A DNA stretch of 64,000 nt from Cyanophora paradoxa (taxonomy: Eukaryota; Glaucocystophyceae; Cyanophorales; Cyanophoraceae): positions 1 through 64,000 of the forward strand of contig QPMI01000023.1 of the NCBI GenBank assembly GCA_004431415.1, given 5' to 3'. Below the pieces are notes generated by a model. That model searched no databases and was not told the origin of the DNA. It saw only the letters and a program-made list of their open reading frames with translations. The translations under genes and the position numbers were made by a program. Shown here one piece after another: positions 42,801-50,944 of the stretch (positions within the stretch are counted from its first letter, which is position 1; each line of letters opens with the position of its first letter).

Positions 42801-45308
42801 GTTGCGCTCGGCGGGGGCCAGAGTGCGGCTAATGAAGCCGATCGGCCGCTCCACCGGCGGCGTCGATCCGTCGAGCTGCGACAGAATCGCGCCAATCGCA
42901 TAAGTCGACGCGTCAGTCGACAGGATGAAGGGGCGCTCGAAGTCCGGGTACTTCAACACCAGATTCAAGAGCAACGCAGCCTTCAGCTTCTCGAAAGAGG
43001 CCTGCTGGGCCTCACCCCAGTTCCACTCGGCGTCGCGTAGCAGCAAGCGCTGCATCGGCTGCACGATCCGTGCAAAGCCTTCCACGAAGCGCCGGTAGTA
43101 GCCAGCCAAGCCCAGGAAAGACCGCAGCCGGTCTGCGTCCGTGGGCGCCGGGTAGTCGCGGATCACGGCGAGCTTTGCCGGATCCTGGCGGATCCCATCT
43201 GCAGAGACAAGGTGCCCTAGCAGATTGATCTCGGATACGCCGAAGCGACACTTCGACGGCTTCAGCCGCAGGTTGGCAGGCACGATTGCCTTGAACAGCG
43301 CCTCGAGATCAAGCAGGTGCTGATCGATCGAGGGCGAGAACACCGTGATATCGTCGATATACGCGGTGACACAGGTGGTGAGGAGGGGCCCGAGGATTGC
43401 GGTGACAGCGCGGGAGAACGCCGCTGGCCCGTTGGTTACACTGAACGGGGTCACGCGCCACTCGTACTGGCCCCAGGGCACGACGAAGGCAGTGAAGCGC
43501 CGCGACGCGGGGTCGAGCGGCAACTGCCAGAAGCCGCACACTGCGTCTCCTACCGAGAAGACGATGGCGCCACGCAGGCGGTCGAGCTGATCGTCGATCC
43601 GCGGCAGCGGGAAGACGTCACGCTCGGTAATGGCGTTCAGGCGTCGGTAATCAACACACATCCGCCACGTCCCATCTTTCTTCGGGGCCAACACTAGTGG
43701 CGACCCGTACGCAGCCTCAGAGGGCTGGATCAGGCCCAGCTCTAGCAAGCGGGCAATCTCGGCTCGCGCGAACTGCTCAGCGTGCGGGCTCACGCGCCGC
43801 GGCGGCGTGTACACGGGCAGGTGCGAGTTGAGCCGGATCACGTGCTGGTAGTGCATGAGGTCTTGTGTACCCCCTACAGCCGTGACGCTTTCAGCGAAGG
43901 CGCCCTTGTAGCGCTTCAGCAGAGCCTCGAGGCGGGCCTTCTGCGGGCCATCGAAGCCGGGATGCGAACCGACCTCAGGGATCTTTCCCCGGATCCGGTT
44001 CCACTCCTCCTCTTCAGAGCTCGACGACCCCGTCGGCTCAGGGCGAGACGGCCCGCTGGAGGGGCCGGCCTCATTGGGATCGCGGGGCGGGGCGTGGACG
44101 GGCTCCTTGCCCTTGCGGCGATCGGGCGGAGCCTCGTCGTCAGACCGCTCCATCGGGGGCGTGTCATCGGAGTCGTCAGGCTCGCGCTTCACCTCTGGAG
44201 GTGCGTGGCGCACCGAGCAGCTAGGGCCAGCAAGAGCGGCGCTCGAGCTGGAAGCCAGCGGCGCGGCTGCAGGCACCGGGGCGGCGGACGAAGTCGCGAC
44301 CGCGTTCACAGCAGCAGCTTCCGCGAGGCGGGCGGCGGCGAGGGCGCGGCGCGCGTTGCGCACGGAGCGCCGCTCGCGGCGTTCGGCGCGGCGCTGAGGC
44401 CGCTGCGCTGCATGCTCCTCTGGATCGGTCCAGCCCGGATATTCATCATCGAGCTCCGAATCCGAGGTATCTTCGACAGTGGAGTCGCTATCCCGGTCGC
44501 TATCGGAATTGCGATCATTGTAGTGGTCGGGAAACTCGGGCGGCGCGAGATCGTCGTCATCGCTATCATCGCCCGGGGGCGGCGCGGGCGCTAGCTGTAG
44601 GACCAGGTCCGGCAGGTCGCCGTCAAACACGTTTCCTTGCGCATCAACGAGCGGCGGCGGCTCATCGGCTGCGGCGCGAGGCAGCTGGTGCGGCGTTTGG
44701 CCGTAATTCACACCGGGCCGGTCAGGATCGGTGCTGATGACGCGCAAGATGCGAGGCAGGGCTGGAGGGCCGCCGCCAAGCGTGTTGGGGTGGGGGAGAG
44801 GGGTGCGCTCGCTAGCCGGCGCGGGTTTGAAGCCGGGCGGGGCATTATTCGCGAGGCGGCGCAGAGATCGGAATCCCTGCCCCCTTCGAGGGTCGTACGG
44901 CCGCAGCGTGCGCACGTAGGCGTCGGCCACGTCGGCGGCGGTAGCATTTATTGACGGCGGCTCAAATTCGAAGTCGCCGGGCGGGAGGTGGCGTGCCTCC
45001 GCCACTGCAACGATGGCGCCCGCCTCGAGGTGGACGTCGACATCGGCAGGATTTAAGAGGCGGACATAGATTGCTCCGCGCTCGCCTAGCTCTGCACGGG
45101 AGTGCAGTTGGTTCGGGGCTAGTACTCCGAGCGCCGGCAGTGAATCCGGCGCCGGCCCGACGTCAAGGGTCGGGGCCGCGCTTTCAGGCGGCAGGCGCCC
45201 GTCTAGGACGCAGCGGACCCGGCATTCTCGCCAGTTCCGTTCGATTTTGACAGGGCGCTGGACCCGGACAAGCAGAGGCCCTTGTGCTTGGCCGGGCAGC
45301 GAAAAGGG
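39810..45308 (-). CDS. pol: retrotransposon pol: reverse transcriptase, RNase H, integrase
   Basis: The open frame runs 45389-39810 (up to 1859 residues), but the likely entry point is a -1 frameshift at 45308-45302. An acidic, low-complexity N-terminal part is followed by the RT with YIDDI at 43361-43347 (the YxDD catalytic motif), then RNase H (STDASTYAIGAIL near 42926, TELECLAVVWAI, RTDHHALQWL), a Pro/Ala-rich spacer (42.5-41.4 kb), the integrase zinc finger (H...H...CACC, about 40990-40845), and the integrase core with D (QVDIF, about 40770), D (VDNGSN, about 40590) and E (LVERLGG, about 40470). A C-terminal module follows (GPFTVLDVHPGGYTY). It copies the RNA genome to DNA and inserts it. 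All catalytic residues are present. Confidence 0.92.
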   Translation of the reverse strand, partial: PFSLPGQAQGPLLVRVQRPVKIERNWRECRVRCVLDGRLPPESAAPTLDVGPAPDSLPALGVLAPNQLHSRAELGERGAIYVRLLNPADVDVHLEAGAIVAVAEARHLPPGDFEFEPPSINATAADVADAYVRTLRPYDPRRGQGFRSLRRLANNAPPGFKPAPASERTPLPHPNTLGGGPPALPRILRVISTDPDRPGVNYGQTPHQLPRAAADEPPPLVDAQGNVFDGDLPDLVLQLAPAPPPGDDSDDDDLAPPEFPDHYNDRNSDSDRDSDSTVEDTSDSELDDEYPGWTDPEEHAAQRPQRRAERRERRSVRNARRALAAARLAEAAAVNAVATSSAAPVPAAAPLASSSSAALAGPSCSVRHAPPEVKREPDDSDDTPPMERSDDEAPPDRRKGKEPVHAPPRDPNEAGPSSGPSRPEPTGSSSSEEEEWNRIRGKIPEVGSHPGFDGPQKARLEALLKRYKGAFAESVTAVGGTQDLMHYQHVIRLNSHLPVYTPPRRVSPHAEQFARAEIARLLELGLIQPSEAAYGSPLVLAPKKDGTWRMCVDYRRLNAITERDVFPLPRIDDQLDRLRGAIVFSVGDAVCGFWQLPLDPASRRFTAFVVPWGQYEWRVTPFSVTNGPAAFSRAVTAILGPLLTTCVTAYIDDITVFSPSIDQHLLDLEALFKAIVPANLRLKPSKCRFGVSEINLLGHLVSADGIRQDPAKLAVIRDYPAPTDADRLRSFLGLAGYYRRFVEGFARIVQPMQRLLLRDAEWNWGEAQQASFEKLKAALLLNLVLKYPDFERPFILSTDASTYAIGAILSQLDGSTPPVERPIGFISRTLAPAERNYSATELECLAVVWAIKYWRHFLLGGPQFTVRTDHHALQWLRTRDETTGRLGRWALLLQSYDFVVEYRAGRNNGGPDACSRLPGEHPVLAPGGADGSSDAPDALPGARGFGVPQPGDLDEPLPLYAVAVEGSGEAASAEAPAPPAEASSSSSAPEPEPAPVEAVVSRRMARLARQLAFEGAPASRADVQPAEGPRRRIARAPPEALREDADDEPIRVEESEPASPGAAQAAASAPPRARSRPAGDPQQAPANADGAALPAAPQLPNAGPPQRRGQKQAVTWAQLRAQVDEWHQLAVGEGLPPRPRSPSPPPAPEPMELDPEPEPELAPPVMPSEPTTRASLDEDGFPLDLLPLVRARYLSGPRRYEGETPPLPRDQQPQPEPRPGKTPRRPGNPRHWRCGPPIYPHQDDPDEDPEGGAGAVRAPSGASSSSTTAATAGSSGAAASEAPSSDQQSGGPAAADAEPAPEMEMFSSSAIAPGPELGEVSDRRKPRVLERVLDAWDCVYAPKLDGPVPESLKYMFPARRVRLLAAQREDPLGQRLFAYLENKTNYARCSRASCLSGDCYACLKAQASFAEFAEKFDIDTDGVLVRRPVLPGARYVPVLPETWQDRVMYAYHDGWGHRGAQIVARRIAFRFWWPGMLAAVTRYVRSCACCQFAKAVKPRRTAIAVIEPEGRNDLWQVDIFHLDPTPRGLRYMIVYVNAWSKWHHEYPIADLEGLTLLGTARKFVSDEGVPLRLLVDNGSNLKGGLFNEFFRSLGTRFIYAAAYHHATNGLVERLGGVIKTLLHAACRANREPLHEWDQHVHEVQLALRTTVHAATGFSPAVLHLGHELTLPADVRFGVELLETMSYPEYLLAVVRAAKHREAALREHRRVYRQRLIYRTGDLPDHRWLGDRDKGLYNSWVGPFTVLDVHPGGYTYVVRGLARPYGAAAPNRHKSRDTRETIVHIDCMIPFRVRDTERPARPARGRPRAAGAAAPPQGAAGPAAAGPAPAGAA

Positions 45309-48300
45309 ATCACGTGGGGCTTGTAGTGCGCGTCGCGCGCGTGCAAGCACCAGCCGGAGCGCGTGGTGTCGATGCGGCCATCGATGCACATGATAGTGCC
45401 GATGCCGAGCAGCATGTCAGCGTCCGGGCCCAGTGTCCCGTCCGGCACAACGTGCACAGCGCGAGAGACGTAGACATCGCCAAAGCGGAGAACTACGTGG
45501 GCAATTTCAGCCTCGATCGTCGCGTGGTGCATGAAGGCACGGAGTGTCTTTGTGCCGGTGTAGCGGGTGCCCTTAGGCATCATCCGCCGCTCGGCTACAT
45601 CACCCATTGCGCCAGTATCGAAGATAAACTTGACGCGAACCCAATCGCCTAGCGTGCCGTCGGGGCCGAGGGCGTACACATACCCATGGCATTGGAGCAG
45701 CAGCCGGCGAAAATCATGCGGCAGCCCGTTAATCCCGTCGATAACTCGACCAATCGGGACCGGGGCCGGAAGCTGGCTGGAGTCGGGATCGGAATCCGCG
45801 GACTCAGGCTCGGCGAAATCAGTAGGCCGATCAGGGCCGTAGCCAACGAGCTCGTCCGGGGCCGGCGCAGGGAAACGCAGGTGAGCCTGCTGCGCAGCGC
45901 TCGTGGCGTGGAGCGCAGTGGAACGAGCCGCGGGTAGGCCGCCGACGTGCTTGCGGGACGGGCCGTCGGGGCGGTGCACGGGGACAAAGGCCGTGCTGTC
46001 ATGATCGAGCTGCATCGCGGCAAGCTCGAGAGGCTGGAGAGCCGCAGCCGTTGTGTACTCGGGGTCGCTGGCAACCCGCTGAATGCGAGTGCCAGGGGCG
46101 GAGCCGTCGACGTAGCCTTTGGCGCCGAGGGCCATTGCGTGGCCGATGCAAGCGATGAGCTGCTGCTCATGTTTCTCGAACGGGCGGATCGAGGGGTCGG
46201 AGGCGCTGTGACGCCGAGCAGCCGCGTTGAGCTCGTCCCATTGCGGGCTGCTGAGTGGCTCGCCCAGGACCGTAAGGTCCTCGCCCGCGACATTGGCGAT
46301 CGAATTCAAGTAAGTGCTAAGCAGCTGCGCATTCGGCGGCTGCTTCGCGAGCTCAGTTGACATCATGGCACACCAGTTCTGCACGCGCCGGTAGTGCCGT
46401 GCGCCGTCGACGGCGGAGCTGGCGGCCTGAGCGATGAGACGCTGGCGCAAGGGCGGCGGCGGCGCTTGCTGCGGGCGAGCGCTCGAACTGGCCGCGGCGG
46501 GCCGGAACGATGAGGAGCTGGCCGCGGCCGGCTGCTGCGCAGCGGGTGCGTAGATCTCTTGGCCCCAACCGTACCCGCCGGACCCGTACATTTGGGGCTG
46601 CAGCGGCGGCGGCGCCTGCTGCCAGGCCGGTGGCTGGGGAGGGGGCGCCGTAGCCGGCGGGCGCGAGGCCTGTGCCTGGCGCGGAGCCTGTGACTGGCGC
46701 GAGGCCTGTGGCTGGCGCGAGGCCTGGGCCGGCTGCACGGGGGCCGCCTGCGCCACGCGCTCTGGGTGCGGCGTCGGCGCGAGCGCGAAGCCGCGGCGCA
46801 GCGTCTTGGTACGCGCGAAGTTGAGCAGGTTGTCCGTCGGCATCAGTACCGGGACACCGAGGATTCCGAGCTGCTCGCGGAGCTCGTCATCGGTCATGTT
46901 CGCGATCTCCGGGGGCACCGGGCCGAGGCGGTGGCGCATGTGCGCCGGCCCCACAGGTCCCTTACGGGCAGGAGATTGCGAGTCGTCGCGCGCACGCTTG
47001 TGGCTAGCCGGCGTCGCCTGGCCCAGCGACGGGCTCGGCGACGTAGTGCTACGGGCGGGGCTGCGGTCGCGGGACGAGGGCGTGGACGCCCCGGCCCCTT
47101 GAGCTCCGTGCGAGCGCGCAAAAATATCGAGGGGGTCGCGGCCATTCCATGCGCGAACCAGGCTAGCCGGCAGGCGGTAGTGGAACGGCGTAATCGCGAC
47201 GCGCGAGGGGCCCAGCGCGGGCGCCATGTCAAGCGCGGGGTACGGCGCGTCGGCAGCGCGCACGGTGTCGAGGACCGGAGCGGCGGTCAAGTGGTTGAGC
47301 CGCAGGGTCGGGACCGGCGATGTGGACCCGGCCATGAGTGGCCAGAGAGTTTTGTATATTTCTTGAGTCCAATCGCGGAATGCATCGCGCACCTGCTGCT
47401 GCGCGCAGGGCGGATGGCGAGCGTACTGCTCGTGATAGCTGTTGGCATTGGTAAAGCCACAGGTCTCGCGGAGGGCCTCCGAGACACCCAGAGCCGACGT
47501 TTCGGCGGGCAGCAGGCGCTCGAGGAAGCGCAATGGGAGGTACGGCGCGTCGGCCGACTCGGAGGTGGACGGCGTCGTCTCGGAGACCGTAAGGGCGAGC
47601 TTCAGGCGCTGGAGCGTGCCAGAGCTCCAGAGCTGGCGAAGGGCGTTCAACAGCGCGGCGCGCTTGTCGGGAGCCCCGCCCCACCACACGTCAGTGCCGG
47701 GCACCGACGGGGGCTGGGGCGCCTGCGGGAGGCGCGGCATAGCGAGCCACAGCAGGGTGCCGAGCGGCACCCAGCAGGCTTGCGCGAGCTCAGCGGAGTC
47801 GTCAGCGCGGGCGACGGCGTGGCCCTGCTGCGCTTCGACCTTGACAGAAAACAAGGGATTGCCATCCGAGCCCGTGGCGCGCTGGCCGACGCGCGTGCCG
47901 ACAATGGAACGCGTGTCGGGAGACAGGAGAACTTCGCGCAGGAAGTCATAGACCGCGGGCACCAGCAGGACATGGTGCGGAATCTCAGCGGCGGTTTTTG
48001 GGTCAGCCGCGACAGAGGCGGCCGGACGTCGCATCATGATATGCGAAACCATGGCCAGCACGAAGCCGGCAAGAATGCCTGCGAGGCGCTCGCGAACAGG
48101 GACGGCTTCCCACGTGTTCGGCGGCGGGTGCGCGGGCTCCGGGGGCGCAATGCGGCCCGGGGCATGCTCGTGCTTGCGGGCATTCAAATTTTCGCGGCCA
48201 AGCGCGTAAACGCGCTGAGGGAGGCCAGCAAGGCGGCGATCAGTCTCTCCAGCGGGCGGGGAGTGCATAGCCGTGTGGGTCGGGCCGCTACAAGCCGTCG

Positions 48301-49798
48301 CCTCCACCGAGCCGGTCGGTTGGGCGAGGACCATCTCGTGGAAGGTGCGCAAGTTTGTGAAGACATCTTGCGCGCTGCGCGACAAGGCGGGGTCGCCTGG
48401 GACGAGGGCGCGGAATCCGGCCGCCCTGTTTCTCACGGGAGAGAGGATACCGGCGGCGCGCCCGAAGCGGCCTTCGCGGTATGCGCGCAGCTGTGCATCA
48501 AGCCGCTCGCGATTGAAATGCCCATGCGAGGCGTGCGTGCTGATGGCACAATGGGTCCCCCGGAATATGTGAATGAGGATTGAGTTCAGGCAAAGGTATG
48601 CCGAGAGCCAAGGGCTAGCATTCTCGCGCGAGGCGCTCGGCTGCGAGGCGAGCCAGCGCATGACGTCGTTGGGAATGCCGGCCATAGTCGGGGCATACAG
48701 GGCGCCCTGCACTGCCGCAGCCGACAGCGAGGCAGTCGCAATGGGGCCCTCGATGCCGTACAGCATCATGCAGGCGGGTATACCGCGGTTGTGACCGGGC
48801 ACGTTCGAGAGAATCGTGGCCACGAGTGCATGGAAGGCAGAGTAAGCATCATGCCCATCCGGGTGGTAGAGGCAGCTAGCCGGCGGCACTGCTCGAGGCA
48901 CGGCGTTCGGGCCGGCCGAGTCCTTGCCGGTGGCAGCGGCAGCATCCGCGACGGCCGTCGCCGCAGTCGGCGGGAGCGTCGGGAAGAACGGGAGCGCGGC
49001 CCAGTGGGACGCGTTGGTGACAACGCTCGCGAGCTGGGGCTCGGGGTCGGCTAAGAGGCGGAGGAAAGCATTGCTCACCCTCACGCGCTCATCCTTTGCG
49101 TCGTACCAGGTCCCGGGCTCGGCTTCCGGGGCGACCTTGCCCTTTTCTTTGCGGTCGGTGACGGGCGGCGCGCTCGGGCCGGGGACGGCGTCTGCGAGCG
49201 GGGTCTGCCACTGAATGTGGGCCTCAGACCGCTTTGTGCGCCCATCGGTGTCGCTGTCGGCGTCGCCCGCAGCAACGACAGCATCAAGCGACGGGCTGGG
49301 AGGCTGCGGGGCGTCGGCGCCAGCCTCTGCATCAGCACCGGCCGCTGCATCGGTTTGCATAGGCTCCGCGGAAGGGGCCGCGGGCGTCACGGGCGCGGGC
49401 GCGCGGAGATCAGCCATAGGAGGCTCCCAAACGCCGGCATTTGCGAGCATGGCGGCGTAAGAGGGCTGCGCGAGCCAAGAGCGAGAGTCGTCATACGCCG
49501 CCAGATCCATGACGTTGGAGCAAGGCTCGCGGTCCGACTGCTCAGCCGCGGTGTTGAGCTTCGCGGACAGATAGGGCAAGCGGGCTTCGTCATAATAAAA
49601 GGCGACGTCTTCCGGCAGCTGTTGCTGCTCGGGCGGGACATAGTCCGTATACCCGGCCTCAGGCTGGTGCGGCCAGGCGCTGACCAGCCATCGCGCGTGA
49701 GAGGGCACGGGGTCGACGACATTGAGCGAGGGGCCTTTGCCCTTCGTTGCCGGGTCGCGGTTCGCGACATAGTACGGCGGGAGCGCGCGCACGTCCAT
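45203..49798 (-). CDS. gag: retrotransposon gag-protease
   Basis: 1531 residues from ATG 49798; the frame is open further upstream to 49981, but that part overlaps the leader repeats, so the later start is preferred. Most of the product is a large Gag-type region rich in Pro and Ala with a basic Ser/Pro stretch (about 47.1-46.6 kb). No CCHC zinc knuckle was found. The last 150 residues are an aspartic protease with FIFDTGAMGD (about 45630-45600, catalytic DTG) and a second LLGIG strand (about 45405). The stop is at 45203. At 1531 aa it is much longer than most Ty3/gypsy Gag proteins. Protease in the Gag frame and RT in the -1 frame follow a known arrangement in this class. Confidence 0.85.
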   Translation of the reverse strand: MDVRALPPYYVANRDPATKGKGPSLNVVDPVPSHARWLVSAWPHQPEAGYTDYVPPEQQQLPEDVAFYYDEARLPYLSAKLNTAAEQSDREPCSNVMDLAAYDDSRSWLAQPSYAAMLANAGVWEPPMADLRAPAPVTPAAPSAEPMQTDAAAGADAEAGADAPQPPSPSLDAVVAAGDADSDTDGRTKRSEAHIQWQTPLADAVPGPSAPPVTDRKEKGKVAPEAEPGTWYDAKDERVRVSNAFLRLLADPEPQLASVVTNASHWAALPFFPTLPPTAATAVADAAAATGKDSAGPNAVPRAVPPASCLYHPDGHDAYSAFHALVATILSNVPGHNRGIPACMMLYGIEGPIATASLSAAAVQGALYAPTMAGIPNDVMRWLASQPSASRENASPWLSAYLCLNSILIHIFRGTHCAISTHASHGHFNRERLDAQLRAYREGRFGRAAGILSPVRNRAAGFRALVPGDPALSRSAQDVFTNLRTFHEMVLAQPTGSVEATACSGPTHTAMHSPPAGETDRRLAGLPQRVYALGRENLNARKHEHAPGRIAPPEPAHPPPNTWEAVPVRERLAGILAGFVLAMVSHIMMRRPAASVAADPKTAAEIPHHVLLVPAVYDFLREVLLSPDTRSIVGTRVGQRATGSDGNPLFSVKVEAQQGHAVARADDSAELAQACWVPLGTLLWLAMPRLPQAPQPPSVPGTDVWWGGAPDKRAALLNALRQLWSSGTLQRLKLALTVSETTPSTSESADAPYLPLRFLERLLPAETSALGVSEALRETCGFTNANSYHEQYARHPPCAQQQVRDAFRDWTQEIYKTLWPLMAGSTSPVPTLRLNHLTAAPVLDTVRAADAPYPALDMAPALGPSRVAITPFHYRLPASLVRAWNGRDPLDIFARSHGAQGAGASTPSSRDRSPARSTTSPSPSLGQATPASHKRARDDSQSPARKGPVGPAHMRHRLGPVPPEIANMTDDELREQLGILGVPVLMPTDNLLNFARTKTLRRGFALAPTPHPERVAQAAPVQPAQASRQPQASRQSQAPRQAQASRPPATAPPPQPPAWQQAPPPLQPQMYGSGGYGWGQEIYAPAAQQPAAASSSSFRPAAASSSARPQQAPPPPLRQRLIAQAASSAVDGARHYRRVQNWCAMMSTELAKQPPNAQLLSTYLNSIANVAGEDLTVLGEPLSSPQWDELNAAARRHSASDPSIRPFEKHEQQLIACIGHAMALGAKGYVDGSAPGTRIQRVASDPEYTTAAALQPLELAAMQLDHDSTAFVPVHRPDGPSRKHVGGLPAARSTALHATSAAQQAHLRFPAPAPDELVGYGPDRPTDFAEPESADSDPDSSQLPAPVPIGRVIDGINGLPHDFRRLLLQCHGYVYALGPDGTLGDWVRVKFIFDTGAMGDVAERRMMPKGTRYTGTKTLRAFMHHATIEAEIAHVVLRFGDVYVSRAVHVVPDGTLGPDADMLLGIGTIMCIDGRIDTTRSGWCLHARDAHYKPHVIPFRCPAKHKGLCLSGSSALSKSNGTGENAGSAAS
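45302..45308 (-). promoter_or_regulatory. -1 ribosomal frameshift site C CCT TTT
   Basis: On the element's strand the gag frame reads ATC CCT TTT CGC. The heptamer C CCT TTT fits X XXY YYZ, and slipping back one base enters the pol frame (PFSLPGQ). It lies inside the 187-nt overlap of the two ORFs, and the offset between the ORFs is exactly -1. Confidence 0.7.
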
Positions 49799-49836
49799 CT
49801 GGTGGCGGTGGCTCAGGCCGGTAGCAGCGGCCAGGT

Positions 49837-49958
49837 GGCTCAGGTGGTAGAGCGTCTGCTCTACGAGCCAGGAACCCGGGTTCGAATCCCGAGGACGGGA
49901 TTTCGAGACGGGGCGAGGTGGGGGGCAACAAATGGTTGCGATTCCCGGCAGTGGCGCA
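49837..49958 (+). repeat. tRNA-like leader repeat, unit 1
   Basis: Contains ggctcaggtggtagagc (tRNA D-arm/A-box type) and gggttcgaatccc (T-arm/B-box type), then a segment ending attcccggcagtggcgc like a tRNA 3' end. The anticodon stem does not pair well, so it is not called as a functional tRNA. It is nearly identical to unit 2; one A is missing in the run at about 49931. Confidence 0.7.
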
Positions 49959-50004
49959 CAAAGACGCCCAGAGACGACCAAGTCTCATATCGAACCACCC
50001 TCTT

Positions 50005-50127
50005 GGCTCAGGTGGTAGAGCGTCTGCTCTACGAGCCAGGAACCCGGGTTCGAATCCCGAGGACGGGATTTCGAGACGGGGCGAGGTGGGGGGCAACAAA
50101 ATGGTTGCGATTCCCGGCAGTGGCGCC
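50005..50127 (+). repeat. tRNA-like leader repeat, unit 2, ending in the primer-binding site
   Basis: Second copy of the 122-nt unit, 46 nt after the first, directly against the 5' LTR. Its last 20 nt (cgattcccggcagtggcgcc, 50108-50127) are the complement of the primer-binding site on the element's strand and look like a tRNA 3' end lacking the final A. Confidence 0.7.
50108..50127 (-). promoter_or_regulatory. primer-binding site of the retrotransposon
   Basis: On the element's strand ggcgccactgccgggaatcg begins right after the 5' LTR. Its complement reads as T-arm plus acceptor of a tRNA ending in CC(A). The priming tRNA could be found by searching the host tRNA set for this 3' end. Confidence 0.65.
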
Positions 50128-50484
50128 TGTCGCGTGCGGGATTAGTAGTAAGGCACGCGGGGAGGTTCCCGGTCGAGCGTGGCTCGACGGGGCTCAGTGG
50201 ATCACGAGAAACCACAGTGCAAGCCAGTAGTGTTGGTAGAACTGTGTACCCGGACAGACCCGGTACACGTACCCCTAGCTCGGAGTACTTCGGTCACTGA
50301 CTCAGGGGAATAGCTGTACCCCGGCAAATACACGTGTTCGGCCGTGGCGTACTAACGCCGACATCGGCCCTAGCGGCCCATAGGCAGCTCTGCAACTAGC
50401 AGCACGAAGGCTGCACCTAGCTACTAGTAAGTAGCTGTACAAGCTCATAGAAGCGCTAGGACAGCGCTAATCCTGAATGCGACA
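50128..50484 (-). repeat. 5' LTR of the Ty3/gypsy element
   Basis: 357 bp, TGTCGC...GCGACA ends. No difference seen from the LTR at 38316-38672. It would hold the promoter for the element, transcribed leftwards. Confidence 0.95.
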
Positions 50485-50489
50485 GTCTT
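50485..50489. repeat. target site duplication, right (GTCTT)
   Basis: Matches 38311-38315. The host intron resumes directly after it and ends at the acceptor cag before 50522. Confidence 0.9.
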
Positions 50490-50788
50490 CAATCAATTTG
50501 AATTAAACTGTGCGTGCGCAGGCGACGGCGCAGCTGGAGAACCTCCTCGACCTGCTGTACTTCGGCGCCGTCGCCAGGAACAGGCTGGACGACGCGCAGC
50601 CCGATGCGAGGGGCGCGGCGCCGCACTTCACCCTCGAGCTGCGGTTCCTCAACCGCCTCAAGGTGTAATTCAATAAAATACAATGAGGCCTAAATGAGGA
50701 AATGTACAAGCAATATTCAAACAAGCTTCAACATGCACAACGTCAAGGGCGAAGTTAATCGGTGAAGATCGCGAGCTGCTCGGGCTGG

Positions 50789-50937
50789 CTACGCGGGGGG
50801 GAAGAGGAGGCGGCGGAGGGCGGCGGCGAGGCCGCGGGCCGCCGCGTCCGCGTCCCCGCCCTCCACGAAGTCCAAGGCGCAGGGGCCCCCGGGGCCCTCC
50901 CCCTCGGCCCCAGCATCGCCCTGCAGCGGCCGCGCGT
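50789..50937 (-). pseudogene. remnant of the last exon of the TIR-domain gene
   Basis: Matches exon 62170-62314 of the TIR gene, including the GlyGlyAspAlaAsp stretch, the Ala/Arg-rich helix and the FPPA-type end with its TAG at 50791-50789. The span is 149 nt against 145 in the parent, because of changes in the C/G-rich run around 50880-50905, so the frame is broken. The upstream exons of the TIR gene are absent here. It was carried along when the neighbouring gene was duplicated. Confidence 0.75.
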
Positions 50938-50944
50938 CTCAGAT

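Larger units (their letters stand above)
38316..50484 (-). mobile_element. complete Ty3/gypsy LTR retrotransposon (12,169 bp)
   Basis: It is bounded by two 357-bp LTRs that look identical, with a 5-bp target duplication GTCTT outside (38311-38315 and 50485-50489). It lies on the minus strand and carries a gag-protease ORF and a pol ORF in the order reverse transcriptase, RNase H, integrase, which defines the Ty3/gypsy class. A tRNA-type primer site and a purine tract sit next to the LTRs. Both ORFs are intact, so the element is recent and possibly active. It inserted into the last intron of the truncated duplicate gene (intron 38291-50521; the parent intron is 61809-61880, 72 nt). Confidence 0.95.
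36304..50668 (+). pseudogene. truncated duplicate of the unknown gene at 60.3-62.0 kb, broken by two insertions
   Basis: From ccagtgggaggcg at 36304 the sequence follows the locus starting at 60324 exon by exon: DLVLVGRPLEW, then YVPRPIDTREIRGLSL (36432-36480), the KHW/LDVRLWQWP exons (36592-36980), the Gly/Ala-rich MGGYLKAMCWDDPVEYL exon (37055-37207), the ESIGAN exon (37286-37392), and the final exon (50522-50668) ending RLKV. Differences mark it as non-functional: a deletion of about 120 bp after LEW (36375-36390) removes an exon-intron-exon junction, a frame break lies at about 36850-36880, a 618-bp insertion splits a coding exon at 37573, and a 12.2-kb retrotransposon sits in the last intron. 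The first exons of the parent gene are missing. Confidence 0.8.

Noticed and set aside
46766-48583. Plus-strand ORF of 605 codons opposite gag
   Set aside because: Arg/Gly-rich shadow of the gag frame in GC-rich DNA.
49837-50075. Two functional tRNA-Arg genes in the retrotransposon leader
   Set aside because: D-arm and T-loop look right, but the anticodon stem is mispaired and no acceptor 5' half is present, so they were listed as tRNA-like repeats.
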